Shown piece after piece: positions 8,153-16,495 of a stretch of DNA of 64,000 bases. Source of the DNA: Polynucleobacter sp. Adler-ghost (GTDB lineage: Bacteria > Pseudomonadota > Gammaproteobacteria > Burkholderiales > Burkholderiaceae); the NCBI RefSeq assembly GCF_018688495.1, contig NZ_CP061320.1, forward strand, positions 1,274,586 through 1,338,585, given 5' to 3'. The first letter of the stretch is position 1, and the number at the start of each line of letters is the position of its first letter. A program made the translations under genes and the position numbers. The notes under the pieces were generated by a model. The model made no database searches. It was not told the DNA's origin and worked only from the letters and a program-made list of their open reading frames with translations.

Positions 8153-9133
8153 ATGCAATCAGCCAGTAGAACTCTTCATCATCGTCGTTACGTTTACGGC
8201 CTCTTAATGGCCGGACTGGGCTCCATACTATTTTCCGGCAAGGCCATTCTGGTCAAGCTCGCTTTTGGCTACGGCGCCAATGCTGAGACGCTCATTGCCT
8301 TACGGATGCTGATGGCGCTTCCCCTCTTTTGGGGAATTTATTGGTGGCAAGCATGCAGGCAAGTCATGAGTCCACTGACATTCAAAGACAAAATGAAAAT
8401 ATTTTCTTTGGGATTTATGGGCTACTTTCTTTCTAGCTATCTTGACTTTTTAGGGCTTCAATACATTTCTGTTGGACTGGAGCGTATCGTACTTTACCTA
8501 ACGCCCACCATCGTGTTGTTGATTTCTTATTTTGTATTAAACAAATCCATTAGTCGACTGCAGTGGTATGCGCTAGCGGTGGGGTATCTTGGCGTGATCG
8601 TCGTATTTATCCAAGATGCTAGCTCGACCGGATCGATGGCATTACTCGGCATGGTATTGGTCTTTGCTAGTGCGTGCTCGTATGCAATTTACATGATTGG
8701 CTCTGGAGAAATGGTAAGGCGCGTGGGTAGCGTGCGCTTAGTTGTTTATGCCAGTTCCGCATCGGCATTCATGAGCATCATTCAAATTCTGATTTACGAT
8801 CCTGCAGCTGTTTTTGTACAAGTACCGCAAATCTATTGGCTTAGCCTACTCAATGCAAGCCTATGCACCGTCATTCCGATGTTGTTAATCATGATTGCCA
8901 TTAATCGTATTGGCTCACCTCTAGTTGCTCAAGCCGGAATACTAGGCCCCGTCTCCACCCTATTTATGGGCTGGATCGTGTTATCCGAACCTATTACCTG
9001 GATGCAGATGGGCGGGATGAGTTTGGTGATGGGGGCGATGTGGTTGCTGGTACGAAATGATGCGCCAAACAAACAACAGGGTCAGGGCTATACAAAGCCC
9101 TTAGATCTTGAGGGATCTGACCCGCTAAATTAA
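8153..9133 (+). CDS. DMT-superfamily (EamA) transporter
   Basis: A 326-residue inner-membrane protein with about ten hydrophobic helices arranged as two EamA repeats. Each repeat shows the usual pattern, for example the first-repeat phrase LVKLAFGYGANAETLIALR and the second-repeat closing phrase GPVSTLFMGWIVLSEPI about 275-291. The ATG at 8153 begins six bases after the nnrD stop. EamA members export amino acids, nucleosides or other metabolites, but the substrate cannot be inferred. The C-terminal 25 residues are hydrophilic and likely cytoplasmic. A second, unrelated EamA gene lies at 10757-11665. Confidence 0.9.
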   Translation: MQSASRTLHHRRYVYGLLMAGLGSILFSGKAILVKLAFGYGANAETLIALRMLMALPLFWGIYWWQACRQVMSPLTFKDKMKIFSLGFMGYFLSSYLDFLGLQYISVGLERIVLYLTPTIVLLISYFVLNKSISRLQWYALAVGYLGVIVVFIQDASSTGSMALLGMVLVFASACSYAIYMIGSGEMVRRVGSVRLVVYASSASAFMSIIQILIYDPAAVFVQVPQIYWLSLLNASLCTVIPMLLIMIAINRIGSPLVAQAGILGPVSTLFMGWIVLSEPITWMQMGGMSLVMGAMWLLVRNDAPNKQQGQGYTKPLDLEGSDPLN

Positions 9134-9154
9134 ATAGTGAAATAAGCAAATTCC

Positions 9155-9412
9155 TTACTGAGCAGCAGGCTCTTGGGCTGCTGGTTTCTTCTTAGCTTTT
9201 TTCTTAGCTTTCTTGTCCGCTTTTTTGTCTTTCTTAGACTTCTTCGCAGTCTTTTTTGCAGCCTTCTCTGTTTGAGCATCAGGCATCGCTGCAGGAGCGG
9301 CCACAGGTGCTCCGGCTGGGGCTGGATCCGCCGCCATTACAGTCAATGGAGATAAAGCAACTGAGGCAGAAACGAAGGTGGCTAAGATCAATTTTGCAAA
9401 GGGGATATTCAT
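9155..9412 (-). CDS. Secreted Lys/Ala-rich protein of unknown function
   Basis: An 85-residue protein with a clear signal peptide (MNIPFAKLILATFVSASVALS, cleavage near VMAADPAP). I chose the ATG at 9412 because it begins that signal peptide and has GGAA upstream; a TTG-initiated form 14 residues longer is possible but has no signal-like start. After a short Ala/Pro linker, roughly residues 45-80 are Lys/Ala repeats (KKTAKKSKKDKKADKKAKKK), resembling the tail of histone H1-like proteins. A polybasic exported tail could bind LPS, nucleic acid or another polyanion, but no function is known to me. It converges with the EamA gene. Confidence 0.65.
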   Translation of the reverse strand: MNIPFAKLILATFVSASVALSPLTVMAADPAPAGAPVAAPAAMPDAQTEKAAKKTAKKSKKDKKADKKAKKKAKKKPAAQEPAAQ

Positions 9413-9455
9413 TTGAAGTTCCGATAGGTTCATGGGTAGGTTAATGATACTCAAT

Positions 9456-9483
9456 TAAAAAGCCGTCCTAAGACGGCCTTTTG
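9456..9483 (-). terminator. Rho-independent terminator of the aminotransferase gene
   Basis: A perfect 6-bp stem (9462-9467 with 9472-9477) has a four-base loop. Read on the minus strand it is followed by TTTTT, so it ends the class V aminotransferase transcript. Runs of A and T flank both sides, so it may act bidirectionally. Confidence 0.85.
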
Positions 9484-9503
9484 TAAAAACCAATTACAGA
9501 ATC

Positions 9504-10652
9504 TTAAGCTGGCTGCGCTTCAGTCTCGGTAATTTTTTCTAATGCTGTTGCAAGGTGATCTACAGTTCGGTCAACATGCGCCAACTTCTCTAGACCAAAT
9601 AAACCAAGGCGGAACGTACGGAAGTCTGGACGCTCATCGCACTGCAAAGGCACACCAGCCGCTGTTTGCATACCAAGAGCAATAAACTTTTTGCCTGACT
9701 GGATATCTGGATCCTTGGTATAGCTCACGACTACACCAGGAGACTGGAAGCCTTTTGCAGCAACTGAGTGGTAACCGTTAGATACCAATAAGGCACGAAC
9801 CTTATCACCCAACTCTTGTTGCTTTGCTTTGAGTGCAGCAAAACCTAAGGACTGAGTTTCCTTCATCACGTTACGCAAGATTTTGAGCGCATCGGTTGGC
9901 ATAGTGGTGTGATAAACGTGACCACCCTTTTCATAGGCTTCCATAATTTGCAACCACTTCTTCAGATCCATTGAGAAGCTGCTGCTTTGAGTTGATTCAA
10001 TGCGCTCGCGTGCTCTCTCACCCATAGCCACCATTGCGCAGCAAGGTGAACTACTCCAACCTTTTTGAGGCGCAGTGATTAACAAGTCCACATTGCAAGC
10101 CTTCATATCTACCCATGTAGCACCTGATGCAATGCAATCCAGTACAAACAAACCATTGACAGAGCGTACTGCTTCGCCAACTGCCTTGAGATAGGCATCC
10201 GGCAAAATAATGCCCGCAGAGGTTTCTACGTGAGGGGCGAAAACAACTGCTGGCTTTTCCTTTTTAATAAAAGCCACCACTTCTTCGATCGGAGCGGGGG
10301 CAAATACACCCTGCGTAGCATCTTCCAATTGCCGACCTTTGATAACGGAAATGTCCTTGGTGATGTTGGCTAAATCAAAAATCTGAGTCCAGCGATAGCT
10401 AAACCAGCCGTTACGCAAAATAAGACATTTTTCATTATTGGCAAATTGGCGAGCAACAGCTTCCATACCAAATGTGCCACTACCAGGAACGATGACTGCA
10501 GAACTTGCGTTGTAAGCATCTTTCAGAACACTAGAAATATCCACGATGACTTTTTTGAATTCTTCAGACATGTGATTTAGCGAGCGGTCGGTGTAAACAA
10601 CCGAGAACTCTAAGAGACCGTCTGGATCAACATTCGGGAGTAAGCCTGGCAT
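9504..10652 (-). CDS. Class V aminotransferase (alanine/serine-glyoxylate type)
   Basis: A 382-residue PLP enzyme of fold type I. The PLP lysine is Lys197 in TAPQKGWSS; Asp172 in LDCIASG and His141 in PHVETSAG are the cofactor-contacting residues. The N-terminal phrase VPGSGTFGMEAVARQF about 55-70 is the phosphate-binding region of alanine-glyoxylate and serine-glyoxylate aminotransferases. Family members interconvert glyoxylate, glycine, serine, alanine or related compounds; the precise donor cannot be read. It is a single-gene unit ended by the hairpin at 9456-9483. The alternative, 2-aminoethylphosphonate transaminase, seems less likely because no phosphonate genes are near. Confidence 0.85.
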   Translation of the reverse strand: MPGLLPNVDPDGLLEFSVVYTDRSLNHMSEEFKKVIVDISSVLKDAYNASSAVIVPGSGTFGMEAVARQFANNEKCLILRNGWFSYRWTQIFDLANITKDISVIKGRQLEDATQGVFAPAPIEEVVAFIKKEKPAVVFAPHVETSAGIILPDAYLKAVGEAVRSVNGLFVLDCIASGATWVDMKACNVDLLITAPQKGWSSSPCCAMVAMGERARERIESTQSSSFSMDLKKWLQIMEAYEKGGHVYHTTMPTDALKILRNVMKETQSLGFAALKAKQQELGDKVRALLVSNGYHSVAAKGFQSPGVVVSYTKDPDIQSGKKFIALGMQTAAGVPLQCDERPDFRTFRLGLFGLEKLAHVDRTVDHLATALEKITETEAQPA

Positions 10653-10756
10653 AGTAATTTCCTAGTAAATCGTGTGATTAGCCCTAAATGATACTGATTT
10701 AGTGCTGTTTGGGTACTTAGGCTTTGAAAACAGCCATTTTGACCAAATAAAGGGGG

Positions 10757-11665
10757 TTAGGCGCTTTTCTGCGTTGTGGAAGAAACCAGTATTCCGACCA
10801 CAATCAGGACAAAAGCGAGACCATGAAAAAGCTGGGGTGGATCCCCCAAGATTGCGGCAGAGAGCAGCGCTGTAAATAAGGGAATGAGATTGGCAAAAAA
10901 TGCTGCTACCGTGGGTCCGGCACCATTCACCCCCAAACCCCAGCACCGATAGGCAATTAAGGAGGGACCAATGGCTACAAATAAGATCAATGCCCCAGTC
11001 CAGTAATTGAGATCGATAAAAGCGTGCCCTGTGGCAATTTCCGCACCCTCAAACAACATCGTCCACATGAATCCAATCAACACTTGTGCCATTAAAAACT
11101 CAGCCCATGGCCACTGCCGCTCAGTACTCTCTCCTGGGCGACTAATCATCCAGCTATAAAAGGCCCAAAGAATCGTAGCCAACATAATGAGTAAATCGCC
11201 CATGACTACTTCCATGCTCAAGAGGCTGGCAGGCTCACCTCGCGTGAGCACTACGGTCACGCCGATCAGGGAGACGACTGCACCCAAGAGCTGCAAAAGC
11301 CTCGGCCTAACCTCATAAAAGACGGCACCGATCAAAAGCATCCAGATAGGCATACTCGCCCCAATGAGGGTGACATTAATAGCCGTTGAGGTTTGCAAAG
11401 CAAGATACAAGAGCACGTTATAGCTACCCACTCCCAACAATCCCAAGACGAGGAAGCGACTCTTGTTTTGCCACAGGGCGCTAGCTGGCTTTAGGATCCG
11501 CCAGCCAAAAGGGAGTAGTAGCAAGGCTGCCAGACCCCAGCGAACAGCACTTAAGGTGATCGGCGAAATACTTCCTACCAAGACCCGTCCAGCGATTGCA
11601 TTGCCTGCCCAGAGGAAGGTTGCAAGCGATAAATAAAAGACGGTCGACAGGGGTATTTGAGGCAT
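10757..11665 (-). CDS. DMT-superfamily (EamA) transporter
   Basis: A 302-residue, ten-helix EamA exporter. I start it at the ATG at 11665 (MPQIPLSTVFYLSLATFLWAG), because the first membrane helix begins there; a frame extending upstream to a TTG at 11737 adds 24 residues without family resemblance or a ribosome-binding site. The motifs AGNAIAGRVLVG about 19-30 and, in the second repeat, NLIPLFTALLSAAILGD about 261-277 are typical. The substrate is unknown. It is divergent from the alpha-hydroxy-acid oxidase gene, with about 146 bases between the chosen starts that must hold both promoters. Confidence 0.87.
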   Translation of the reverse strand: MPQIPLSTVFYLSLATFLWAGNAIAGRVLVGSISPITLSAVRWGLAALLLLPFGWRILKPASALWQNKSRFLVLGLLGVGSYNVLLYLALQTSTAINVTLIGASMPIWMLLIGAVFYEVRPRLLQLLGAVVSLIGVTVVLTRGEPASLLSMEVVMGDLLIMLATILWAFYSWMISRPGESTERQWPWAEFLMAQVLIGFMWTMLFEGAEIATGHAFIDLNYWTGALILFVAIGPSLIAYRCWGLGVNGAGPTVAAFFANLIPLFTALLSAAILGDPPQLFHGLAFVLIVVGILVSSTTQKSA

Positions 11666-11811
11666 TCGGGGTATGTAGGTGAATGAGTAGCTGTTTTGAG
11701 CCTCAAGAAGGGCTTTGCCTAGGCATTGTAGAAACAAATGCTCGGTATTGCTAAGATAGAGCTTAAATTAGCGTCAGACATCTGGCATTAGCAACATACC
11801 GAGGGGTTTTA

Positions 11812-12957
11812 GTGGCGATCATCACCAATATTGAAGATTTACGAGTTCTGCATCAGAAACGCACCCCCAAGATGTTTTATGACTATGCAGACTCCGGGTC
11901 ATGGACTGAATCCACCTACCGCGCGAACGAGTCGGATTTTCAGAAAATCAAATTGCGTCAACGTGTTGCCGTCAACATGGTCAACCGCACCACCAAAACA
12001 ACCATGATCGGTCAAGAGGTTGCCATGCCAGTCGCATTAGCACCTACAGGACTAACCGGCATGCAACATGCTGATGGTGAAATTCTGGCGGCACGTGCTG
12101 CAGAAAAATTTGGTGTCCCCTTCTGCCTTTCTACGATGAGTATTTGCTCGATTGAAGATGTGGCAGAACGCACCACTAAACCCTTTTGGTTTCAGCTCTA
12201 TGTCATGAAAGACCGCGGCTTTATTGAGCGCCTCATTGAACGCGCCAAAGCAGCTAAATGCTCCGCCCTGGTTCTCACCTTAGATTTACAGATTCTGGGG
12301 CAGCGCCATAAAGATTTGAAAAATGGTTTATCTGCGCCTCCAAAGCTGACGATTGCCAACATCATTAATATGATGACTAAGCCCCGTTGGTGCATGGGTA
12401 TGGCGATGACGCCCCGCAGAACCTTTCGCAACATTGTTGGTCATGCCACTGGTGTTGGCAATATGTCTTCCCTCTCCTCTTGGACCGCCGAGCAGTTCGA
12501 CCCAGGTCTGAGCTGGGATGATGTGGAGTGGATTAAAAAACTTTGGGGTGGCAAGTTAATTATTAAAGGCATCTTGGATGAAGAAGATGCCCGCTTTGCT
12601 GCTAATTCTGGAGCAGATGCCCTGATTGTTTCTAATCATGGTGGTCGTCAGCTCGATGGCGCGATCTCCAGCATCAAAGCATTGCCAGGCATCGTAAATG
12701 CTGTTGGCAAAGATATTGAGGTATGGATGGATGGCGGCATTCGTTCCGGACAAGATGTATTGAAAGCATGGGCATTAGGTGCACGTGGCACGATGATCGG
12801 TCGCCCCTTTCTTTATGGCTTGGGTGCTATGGGCGAGGCCGGCGTTACTAAATGCCTAGAGCTTATTCACAATGAATTGGATATCACCATGGCGTTTACA
12901 GGACACCGTGACATCCAGAATGTGACTAAAGATATTTTGTATCCAGGAACTTTTTAA
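11812..12957 (+). CDS. FMN-dependent alpha-hydroxy-acid dehydrogenase (LldD-like)
   Basis: A 381-residue enzyme of the L-lactate dehydrogenase/glycolate oxidase family, oxidising 2-hydroxy acids to 2-oxo acids. The start is GTG at 11812 with GAGGGG five bases upstream. Active-site residues are visible: Tyr24 in YDYADSGS, Lys252 in IIKGILDEEDA, and His276 and Arg279 in SNHGGRQLDGA; the FMN phosphate site is GGIRSGQDVLKA followed by GRPFLYGLG. Length matches LldD. It may feed electrons to the quinone pool. Two further genes follow almost without gap, so it likely heads an operon with the DUF4239-like membrane protein. Confidence 0.92.
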   Translation: MAIITNIEDLRVLHQKRTPKMFYDYADSGSWTESTYRANESDFQKIKLRQRVAVNMVNRTTKTTMIGQEVAMPVALAPTGLTGMQHADGEILAARAAEKFGVPFCLSTMSICSIEDVAERTTKPFWFQLYVMKDRGFIERLIERAKAAKCSALVLTLDLQILGQRHKDLKNGLSAPPKLTIANIINMMTKPRWCMGMAMTPRRTFRNIVGHATGVGNMSSLSSWTAEQFDPGLSWDDVEWIKKLWGGKLIIKGILDEEDARFAANSGADALIVSNHGGRQLDGAISSIKALPGIVNAVGKDIEVWMDGGIRSGQDVLKAWALGARGTMIGRPFLYGLGAMGEAGVTKCLELIHNELDITMAFTGHRDIQNVTKDILYPGTF

Positions 12958-12958
12958 T

Positions 12959-13759
12959 ATTCCACACTTAGCCAATTTCCCTGAACTGGTATTTGCAATT
13001 TCTGCTGTAGCCCTCTCGGGCTCAGTATGGTTTGGCAATGCCGTACTAAGTAAATACCGCACCAAGGACACTGAGACCTCGGCAGACTTGGGGATCATTC
13101 AGAGCGCAACACTCACATTGCTTGGCCTGATTATTGGATTTACCTTCTCCATGGCTATCGCTCGGTATGACTTGCGGCAGACTTATGAGGAGGCTGAGGC
13201 CAATGCAATTGGCACGGAGTTCTTAAGAGCCGATCTACTGCCGAGCAAAACTGCAGAGAGTGTCAAGGACCTTCTTCGTGAATACCTAGATCAGCGCATC
13301 TTGTTTTACTCTAAGCAAGATCACGAGACGGCCATGCAAATTATGAAACGCACCCTTGCTTTAGAGAGCGCAATGTGGAATGAATTACTCCCCATAGCAC
13401 GAACACAATCAACCCCGACTATTGCACTCGTAATCTCTGGTATGAATGATGTGATTAACTCCCAAGGCTATACCCAAGCAGCTTGGTGGAACCGCATCCC
13501 CACTGCGGCCTGGTGGCTGATGGCTGCAATCGCTATTGCTGCCAATATGCTAGTGGGCTTTGGTGCGCGGAACTTTCAACGTAATGTCGGCCTGTTTATG
13601 ATTTTCCCAACCATGATTGCCATTGCCTTCTTTCTGATTGCAGACATTGATAGCCCTCGTGGTGGTGTTATTCGTATCGATCCACGTAATCTGATTGATT
13701 TAAAAAACAATATGAGTCCCGCAAATGGCTCAGCTCCCACCAGAGGCATTAATAAATGA
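12959..13759 (+). CDS. DUF4239/bestrophin-like membrane protein, non-canonical start
   Basis: The first standard start codon is TTG at 13088, but the frame is open upstream to 12925 and encodes a convincing extra membrane helix (LVFAISAVALSGSVWFGNAV) plus linker. No ATG, GTG or TTG precedes it, so translation probably begins at ATT 12959, or ATC 12941, using AGGA at 12945-12948 and coupling to the upstream stop at 12957. From 12959 it has 266 codons. The core phrase LIIGFTFSMAIARYD, then EANAIGTEFLRADLLP, is characteristic of DUF4239 (bestrophin-like) proteins, with two more helices near the C-terminus. Bestrophins are anion channels, but bacterial DUF4239 proteins are uncharacterised. The exact start is uncertain. 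Confidence 0.7.
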   Translation: MPHLANFPELVFAISAVALSGSVWFGNAVLSKYRTKDTETSADLGIIQSATLTLLGLIIGFTFSMAIARYDLRQTYEEAEANAIGTEFLRADLLPSKTAESVKDLLREYLDQRILFYSKQDHETAMQIMKRTLALESAMWNELLPIARTQSTPTIALVISGMNDVINSQGYTQAAWWNRIPTAAWWLMAAIAIAANMLVGFGARNFQRNVGLFMIFPTMIAIAFFLIADIDSPRGGVIRIDPRNLIDLKNNMSPANGSAPTRGINK

Positions 13760-13947
13760 AGCGCATTGTTGATGTATATAAAGATAGGGGTCGAGAGCTT
13801 GTGTGGACTTATGTCATTCACCTTGGCAATCTTGAGTTTCACCCAGCCCAAATTGATTTTGAGCAAGAAGCGTTACGACTTTCTCAACTGGATAAGCGTG
13901 GAACGCCAAACGAGTTGAGCGCCAAGGCTAGACTTACCGTTCGATAA
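13756..13947 (+). CDS. Small hypothetical protein
   Basis: A 63-residue soluble protein, beginning MKRIVDVYKDRGRELVWTY. Its ATG overlaps the previous stop codon (ATGA at 13756-13759), which supports real translation by coupling. It has no signal peptide, membrane helix or recognisable motif, and it is rich in charged residues, especially in the C-terminal half (LRLSQLDKRGTPNELSAKAR). I do not recognise a family. Its position in a run with the lactate-type dehydrogenase and the DUF4239-like protein is the only functional hint. Confidence 0.55.
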   Translation: MKRIVDVYKDRGRELVWTYVIHLGNLEFHPAQIDFEQEALRLSQLDKRGTPNELSAKARLTVR

Positions 13948-13969
13948 TTTTTCACCTGAGTTCTGAAAT

Positions 13970-14146
13970 ATGAAACCTTTAAGCAAAAAAGCCAAGATGG
14001 CAGTAGGATGGACAATCTTAATGACCGTCACAGGTACTGCCATGCTTCATCAATGGGAATTCTTTGCAATGGGATGTGCATCTATTGCCATGCTACTCGT
14101 TGCGAATCACTATGGCCTACTGAAAGACCCCGAAGACAAAAAATAA
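13970..14146 (+). CDS. Small two-helix membrane protein
   Basis: A 58-residue reading frame that I translated by hand: it begins MKPLSKKAKMAVGWTILM and ends YGLLKDPEDKK. It starts 22 bases after the previous stop. Residues about 11-26 and 29-46 are hydrophobic, so it is probably a hairpin-like inner-membrane protein with both ends in the cytoplasm, in keeping with the basic N-terminus. Ribosome-binding sequence is weak (CTGAA). No family is recognised. A strong hairpin lies immediately after its stop codon. Confidence 0.55.
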   Translation: MKPLSKKAKMAVGWTILMTVTGTAMLHQWEFFAMGCASIAMLLVANHYGLLKDPEDKK

Positions 14147-14170
14147 GGCCCCTATCTTTCGATAGAGGCC
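14137..14170 (-). terminator. Rho-independent terminator of the OYE gene
   Basis: A ten-base stem with one mismatch (14147-14156 with 14161-14170) and a four-base loop. On the minus strand it is followed by TTATTTTTT, so it ends the Old Yellow Enzyme transcript; the plus-strand side has no T run, but the hairpin also sits directly after the small membrane-protein stop and may shield both transcripts. Confidence 0.8.
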
Positions 14171-14188
14171 CTGATTGCTCTTCAGCAA

Positions 14189-15289
14189 TTAGAGTGTTGG
14201 GTAGTCCGTGTATCCGACTTCTGCTCCACCGTAAAACGTTGCGCGGTTATAAGCATTGAGTGCTGCACCCTGCTTAAAGCGCTCAGCCAAATCCGGATTA
14301 GAAATATACAGACGTCCATAGGCCACTGCATCTGCTAAGCCAGCCTCCAAAACAGCTTCACCCATAGCCTGATCATATCCACCGGCACTAATAAATTGAC
14401 CTTGATATGCCGATCGGAACATCTCTGATGTAATGGGTGCCTCTACGTTCACTTGATCATTGCCACCTGCACTTGTGGAACGCGGTTCGATCATATGTAC
14501 ATAAGATAAGTGATAGCCATTGAGTTTTTGAATGACCGCAGTGAACAAGGCAACTGGATCGCTGTCAGCCATATCATTAAAGCTACCGTATGGTGATAAG
14601 CGCACACCGATACGATCACTTGGATAGACCCTGGTAATAGATTCAATCACTTCACCCAATAGGCGCATGCGATTTTCGATTGACCCGCCATAGCCGTCAG
14701 TGCGTTGATTGGTTTTGTCTTGCAAAAACTGATCGAGTAAGTAGCCATTCGCAGAATGAATTTCCACGCCATCAAAACCTGCGGCTTTTGCGTTAGCAGC
14801 AGCCAATTCAAAATCTTTCAAGAGACCAGCAATATCTTCAGTAGTCATTGCCTTAGGAGTTTCGTAATCGTGCAACCTCCAATCAGCGCCATAAGTTTGG
14901 CCAGCAGGCGCAATCGCAGATGGAGCCTCAGGGATACCCTGCTCAGGATGTAAAGAGGAATGAGAAATGCGTCCAACATGCCATAACTGCGCGATCATCT
15001 TGCCGCCTTTGGCATGCACTGCACTCACGATCTCCTTCCAAGCCGCTGTTTGCTCAGCAGAATAAATACCAGGCGTTGCGGGATAGCCTTTGCCAATAGC
15101 AGAAATTTGCGTTGCTTCACTGATGATGAGGCCAGCACTTGCCCTTTGTTCATAGTAAGTTTTTGCGAGAGGGTGTGGCACATCCCCATCGATGGCACGC
15201 ATTCTGGTGAGAGGCGCCATCACAAGGCGATTCTTTAATTCAATAGCGCCAAGCTTGACGGGGGTAAACATGATTTCTTTTCCAGACAT
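14189..15289 (-). CDS. nemA: Alkene reductase, Old Yellow Enzyme family (NemA-like)
   Basis: A 366-residue FMN ene-reductase that reduces electrophilic C=C bonds (for example N-ethylmaleimide) or nitro compounds with NAD(P)H. The N-terminus has KNRLVMAPLTRMRA about 19-32; the FMN and substrate region contains AQLWHVGRISHSS about 99-111, and GVEIHSANGYLLDQFLQD about 178-195 holds the conserved His/Asn pair as HSAN. C-terminal YGRLYISNPDLAERF about 327-341 binds the FMN phosphate. The start may be ATG 15289 or ATG 15271; the former is used here. Its neighbour is oxyR, and an oxidative or electrophile stress role would fit, but that is inferred. Confidence 0.9.
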   Translation of the reverse strand: MSGKEIMFTPVKLGAIELKNRLVMAPLTRMRAIDGDVPHPLAKTYYEQRASAGLIISEATQISAIGKGYPATPGIYSAEQTAAWKEIVSAVHAKGGKMIAQLWHVGRISHSSLHPEQGIPEAPSAIAPAGQTYGADWRLHDYETPKAMTTEDIAGLLKDFELAAANAKAAGFDGVEIHSANGYLLDQFLQDKTNQRTDGYGGSIENRMRLLGEVIESITRVYPSDRIGVRLSPYGSFNDMADSDPVALFTAVIQKLNGYHLSYVHMIEPRSTSAGGNDQVNVEAPITSEMFRSAYQGQFISAGGYDQAMGEAVLEAGLADAVAYGRLYISNPDLAERFKQGAALNAYNRATFYGGAEVGYTDYPTL

Positions 15290-15367
15290 GAATTACTTTC
15301 TTTGAGAGTGAATACATCAATTGATGCGCAACTTTAGCAGGGATATTAAAGTCCCGCCAATACCATA

Positions 15368-16315
15368 CTAGACTTTTTGAAAACTCTTTCGACTGCCCCG
15401 ACTAATTCTTGGACTAGATTTAAATCTTGACTCAATACTTTGGGCAAGTGCTTGGAACTCATCCTGATGTGCGGTTGACAAGCGAGCAACAAGCGCAATC
15501 ACTCTATTGGGAGCGGGTGGCGCTAAAGGCCGAGCAATCAATGAGCTGCCATTCAAAATCCCACCTTTTACCGCCATCTCAGGAAGGAGCGCAATGCCCA
15601 TGCCAGACTCCACCATTTGCAATAAAGTGAGCAAGCTAGTTGCCTCCATGCCTTCGGCATTGCGGATATCAGAATGCTTACAAGCCTGCATAGTGTGATC
15701 GCGTAGGCAATGACCCTCCTCTAGCAAAAGCAATCTCTCTGCCATTTTGGTGGGCAAATGAATTTCCTTACCTTTTAATGCTGGATCATTTGCACCTGCA
15801 ACCAACCAAAATTCATCAACAAAAAGCTCCTTGACCAATAGGCCGGCTGTGTCATATGGCAATGCAATTAATGCAAAATCAAGTTGATGGTCCGCTAAGC
15901 GCGCCAGTAGATTAGCGGTTAAATCTTCACGCAAGACAATTTTTAGCTTAGGGTAATGCTCCCGAATATCAGGCAACACATTTGGCAATAAAAATGGTGT
16001 GATGGTTGGGATTACTCCCAATCGAATTGTTCCCACCATTGGCTCGCCCGAGGCGCTCGCATACTCCACCAGGTCTTGAGACGAGGCTAAGATGGCCTTA
16101 GCCCGTTCCAAAATCTCTACACCGATAGGCGTGATGGCTACATTTTGTCTATCCCGCTCTACTAAGCAGACTCCCAAAACATCTTCCAGCTCTTTTAAAC
16201 CAGCACTCAGGGTAGATTGACCTACAAAGCAGGCCTCTGCAGCCCTAGTAAAATTGAGCTCTTGAGCAACTGCTACAAAATAGCGAAGTTGTCGTAATGA
16301 AGGTAGAGCCGCCAT
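15368..16315 (-). CDS. oxyR: LysR-family peroxide sensor OxyR
   Basis: A 315-residue LysR-type activator. The winged helix-turn-helix is residues 5-65 (LRQLRYFVAVAQELNFTRAA, then QSTLSAGLKELED). The hallmark redox cysteines are present: Cys203 and Cys212 in GHCLRDHTMQACKH, spaced as Cys199 and Cys208 in E. coli OxyR, which form a disulfide on H2O2 oxidation. It is divergent from a rubredoxin/rubredoxin reductase pair across 180 bases containing two palindromes, so autoregulation and control of the rubredoxin genes are plausible. The C-terminal 15 residues are Arg/Ser-rich and variable. Confidence 0.93.
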   Translation of the reverse strand: MAALPSLRQLRYFVAVAQELNFTRAAEACFVGQSTLSAGLKELEDVLGVCLVERDRQNVAITPIGVEILERAKAILASSQDLVEYASASGEPMVGTIRLGVIPTITPFLLPNVLPDIREHYPKLKIVLREDLTANLLARLADHQLDFALIALPYDTAGLLVKELFVDEFWLVAGANDPALKGKEIHLPTKMAERLLLLEEGHCLRDHTMQACKHSDIRNAEGMEATSLLTLLQMVESGMGIALLPEMAVKGGILNGSSLIARPLAPPAPNRVIALVARLSTAHQDEFQALAQSIESRFKSSPRISRGSRKSFQKV

Positions 16316-16338
16316 AAGCTGTAGTTATCCCTATAATC

Positions 16339-16355
16339 TATTTATCAGATAAATA
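16339..16355. promoter_or_regulatory. Palindrome, candidate OxyR/LysR operator
   Basis: A perfect 17-base interrupted palindrome (TATTTATC, centre A, GATAAATA) lies 24-40 bases upstream of the oxyR ATG. It fits the T-N11-A type of LysR binding sites and the expected place of an autoregulatory site. It does not fully match the long E. coli OxyR consensus. Confidence 0.45.
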
Positions 16356-16442
16356 ATATCATTCCTATTTACCTTATAAATCATTGTTTGCTTACCTACT
16401 TGCTTGCTAGATACAAAACGAGCAGACCTTTGGTAAGCAGGT

Positions 16443-16455
16443 GAATTTGAAATTC
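16443..16455. promoter_or_regulatory. Palindrome near the rubredoxin promoter
   Basis: GAATTT-G-AAATTC is a perfect 13-base palindrome. It overlaps TTGAAA (16447-16452), which with TTAATC 17 bases downstream could be the rubredoxin promoter. A regulator bound here would touch the -35 region. AT-rich palindromes arise by chance, so support is limited. Confidence 0.3.
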
Positions 16456-16495
16456 AATTTAAACTGTCTTTAATCTCTTACAGCAAGGAATCCCT

